This document shows, piece by piece, positions 62,438 to 64,000 of a stretch of 64,000 nucleotides of DNA. Origin of the DNA: a bacterium. GTDB lineage: Bacteria; Cyanobacteriota; Vampirovibrionia; Gastranaerophilales; JAILCC01. The stretch covers positions 1 through 64,000 of the forward strand of contig JAILCC010000015.1 in NCBI GenBank assembly GCA_024680555.1, in the 5' to 3' direction. A program made the position numbers and the translations under genes. The notes under the pieces are model-generated. The model did no database searches. It saw only the letters and a list, made by a program, of their open reading frames with translations, and was not told the DNA's origin. Positions within the stretch are counted from its first letter, which is position 1; each line of letters starts with the position of its first letter.

Positions 62438-63439
62438 CTAACGGTTTATTTCTTTAATAATAGCTTCGGTATATTCGGTTGTAGCTGCATTTCCGCCAAG
62501 GTCGGCAGTCAAAGAAACTCCGCCTTTTAAAACATTAAAAATGGCATTCTTTAATCTGTCTGCAAGTTCATTTTCTCCGATATATTCAAGCATCATAACA
62601 CTGCTCAATAAAAGCGCAGTAGGGTTTGCCTTGTTTTGACCTTTTATATCTGGAGCGCTGCCGTGAACTGCTTCAAATACCGCACAGTCTTTACCGATAT
62701 TTGCCCCCTGTGCAACACCCAAGCCTCCAATAAGTCCTGCCGCCAAATCGGAAACGATATCTCCGTATAAGTTTGGTAATAGCAAAACATCATATTTTGT
62801 GGGGTTTTGGACGAGCTGCATACAAAGGTTATCCACGAGAACTTCGTTGTAATTTATCTCAGGATATTTTTCCGCAACATTTCTTGCGCATTCTAAAAAT
62901 AAACCGTCAGTAAGTTTGCATATATTCGCTTTAGAAATTGCACTAACTGTTTTTCTGCCGTTTTTGCGGGCATATTCAAATGCAAATTCGGCAATTCTCG
63001 TTGATGCGCCTCTTGTAATAAGTTTTATTGATTCCATTGTATCGTCATCAACTTTGCGTTCTATGCCTGCGTAGAGGTCTTCGGTATTTTCTCTTACGGT
63101 TATTAAGTCAACATTTTCATATCTGGTCTTTATGCCGGGGATATTGTATGCAGGTCTGAGGGAAGCGTATAGGTCTAATTCTTTTCTTAATGTTACATTT
63201 ACGCTTCTAAAGCCTTTCCCTATAGGGGTTGTAACTGGGGCTTTCAGCGCAACGCCGTTTTTCTTTATTGAGTCCAAAACTTTTTGTGGGAGAGGTGAGC
63301 CTTCTTTTTCCGCAACATCTGCGCCGGCTTCTTGAAAATCCCATTCAATAGGCGCTTTTAGAGCTTCAAATATATCAACTACCGATTTTGAAATTTCAGG
63401 ACCGATGCCGTCACCCTTTATTAAAGTTATTGTTCTCAT
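62438..63439 (-). CDS. Isocitrate/isopropylmalate dehydrogenase family (NAD-IDH type)
   Basis: A 333-residue decarboxylating dehydrogenase: G-D-G-I-G-P-E near 10, S-V-N-V-T-L-R-K-E-L-D-L-Y near 80, R-E-N-T-E-D-L-Y near 117, D-N-L-C-M-Q-L near 213, N-L-Y-G-D-I-V-S-D near 229, and G-S-A-P-D-I near 275. S-V-N-V-T-L-R-K is typical of NAD-dependent isocitrate and homoisocitrate dehydrogenases, not of LeuB. It feeds 2-oxoglutarate production. AAGGTAAG precedes ATG 63439. Confidence 0.88.
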   Translation of the reverse strand: MRTITLIKGDGIGPEISKSVVDIFEALKAPIEWDFQEAGADVAEKEGSPLPQKVLDSIKKNGVALKAPVTTPIGKGFRSVNVTLRKELDLYASLRPAYNIPGIKTRYENVDLITVRENTEDLYAGIERKVDDDTMESIKLITRGASTRIAEFAFEYARKNGRKTVSAISKANICKLTDGLFLECARNVAEKYPEINYNEVLVDNLCMQLVQNPTKYDVLLLPNLYGDIVSDLAAGLIGGLGVAQGANIGKDCAVFEAVHGSAPDIKGQNKANPTALLLSSVMMLEYIGENELADRLKNAIFNVLKGGVSLTADLGGNAATTEYTEAIIKEINR

Positions 63440-63553
63440 ATTCTTACCTTCTTACATTGTAACCATATGTAACATTTTAGCAGAAAAATGTTTAAAAAGA
63501 GAGATGGTGTGGAATATAAAGGGTGTGCACAATTGCACTTCTTTAAGTAGAAT

Positions 63554-63586
63554 ATACTACAGCCCGTGATGAGCGGGCTGTAGTAT
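63554..63586. repeat. Perfect 13-bp inverted repeat without T run
   Basis: ATACTACAGCCCG (63554-63566) pairs with CGGGCTGTAGTAT (63574-63586) around a 7-nt loop. It is stable but is followed by a mixed sequence rather than a T run, so it is not a normal intrinsic terminator. Confidence 0.65.
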
Positions 63587-63745
63587 TGTATAGCAAATGA
63601 AATTACACAAAATATATGAAATGTTAAAGAAGCAATATTAAGAGAATTGCAAAAAAATCAAACCTTCTCTTTGAATTGTATGTATCAAATAATTCGATGG
63701 TAAAATTTATTAAACTTTAACCACTTTTATTTGATATTTTATGAT

Positions 63746-63778
63746 GTGCCATTTCTTTTGGCGCAAAAGAAACGGCAC
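63746..63778. repeat. Dispersed-type hairpin repeat
   Basis: GTGCC-A-TTTCTTTT (63746-63759), loop GGCGC, AAAAGAAA-C-GGCAC (63765-63778). One mismatch interrupts the stem. Motifs of this T-C-T-T-T-T/A-A-A-A-G-A kind recur between genes in various bacteria; only this copy is seen here. Confidence 0.5.
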
Positions 63779-63856
63779 CAAAGAAAACATGAGCACGGAT
63801 ATTTTTTATTATTTACCACTGTTCACTGTCTGATACCCTAAAACACATCATTAGAA

Positions 63857-63935
63857 CGGAACAACTGTGTAACGAATTTTCTTGAATTTCTAACTTAAAA
63901 GCAAGAAATTACTACGAAAATTCTACACAATTCCG
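63857..63935. repeat. Large imperfect inverted repeat (possible MITE-like or cruciform element)
   Basis: Three matched arm pairs nest around 63900: TGTGTA (63866-63871) with TACACA (63924-63929), GAATTTTC (63874-63881) with GAAAATTC (63916-63923), and AATTTCT (63885-63891) with AGAAATT (63904-63910). CGGAA/TTCCG lies outside. TACCCT/AGGGTA (63834-63839 with 63957-63962) extends it further. No transposase ORF is visible. Confidence 0.5.
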
Positions 63936-64000
63936 CCCCCTAATATTACCGTTCACAGGGTAAATTACATAAAAAATCCTCTGCTCGTTTATTGGCTACT

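Larger units (their letters stand above)
63440..64000. other. Gene-free right end of window with inverted repeats
   Basis: No ORF with a credible start and coding character is seen across 561 nt. Three inverted repeats are present (listed separately). On the minus strand a short open stretch enters from the right edge and stops at about 63949, too short to identify. A coding region may begin beyond the window. Confidence 0.6.

Overview
The window is AT-rich, densely coded bacterial chromosome. It contains no rRNA, tRNA, CRISPR array, integrase or recognisable transposase. The gene content points to a diderm, non-photosynthetic member of the cyanobacterial lineage, most likely a gut Melainabacterium (Gastranaerophilales/Vampirovibrionia). 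The evidence is a TonB/ExbB/ExbD system and separate heptose kinase and adenylyltransferase genes (outer membrane), together with SepF (Cyanobacteria and Gram-positives), a Ycf46-type AAA+ ATPase with Ycf35-like (DUF1257) and DUF2997 proteins (cyanobacterial/plastid families), and anaerobe-type genes (GGGtGRT, radical SAM activase, hybrid-cluster-protein relative). The taxonomic placement is inference from gene content only.

Layout. 1-780: 5' part of a minus-strand EF-hand/thioredoxin-like gene cut by the window edge. 1044-4641: tonB-like, exbB, two exbD and an mscS channel. 4919-8427 (minus): secG, a SpoIID-like protein and murJ. 8647-12238: lineage-specific proteins around a degenerate hybrid-cluster-protein homologue whose ribosome-binding site lies in a strong hairpin. 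12381-19214: cimA, rfaE1, a 58-residue ferredoxin, small proteins, ispE and obg. 19337-20740: zinc-finger anti-sigma factor, ECF sigma factor and a Spy/CpxP-like periplasmic protein. 20825-24434: nitrilase-family amidase, a HisA-HisI-HisE fusion and hisD. 24434-27842: two related membrane proteins around a LicD-type transferase. 27982-31175: coaD, coiled-coil proteins, aroQ and a proline-rich/HEAT-like protein. 31336-34103: membrane/HhH protein, radical SAM activase and an unknown membrane protein. 34127-37176: the Ycf46/DUF1257/DUF2997/DUF1257 module. 37178-41205: chagasin-like inhibitor, C_GCAxxG_C_C protein, GGGtGRT protein, NifU-like scaffold and a double YkgJ-type protein. 41211-50319 (minus): a dehydrogenase, SIMPL protein, ligA, rfaE2, a PpiC-type lipoprotein and mfd. 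50395-58641: panD, LOG-family protein, dacB, sepF, yggS, a repeat protein, a phosphatase, a purine nucleoside phosphorylase and an Orn/Lys/Arg decarboxylase. 58638-63439: thioesterase, SRP RNA, a uridine-kinase-like protein, a CCA-type nucleotidyltransferase, a TPR protein and an isocitrate-dehydrogenase-family enzyme. 63440-64000 has no gene but carries several inverted repeats.

How it fits together. Much of the window is envelope biology (TonB/Exb, MurJ, SpoIID-like, DacB, heptose genes, LicD, PpiC lipoprotein, SecG, SRP RNA) and biosynthesis (isoleucine via citramalate, histidine, shikimate, pantothenate/CoA, MEP isoprenoids). Two points stand out. First, at least six genes have a TATAAT-like box only 6-7 nt before the start codon and no Shine-Dalgarno sequence, which suggests leaderless mRNAs. 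Second, several modules have no assigned function: the Ycf46/Ycf35/DUF2997 locus, the ligand-depleted Hcp homologue, the GGGtGRT/NifU-like pair, and the sigma/anti-sigma/Spy-like locus. Family assignments and all comparisons with E. coli or cyanobacterial proteins were made from memory, without a database search.
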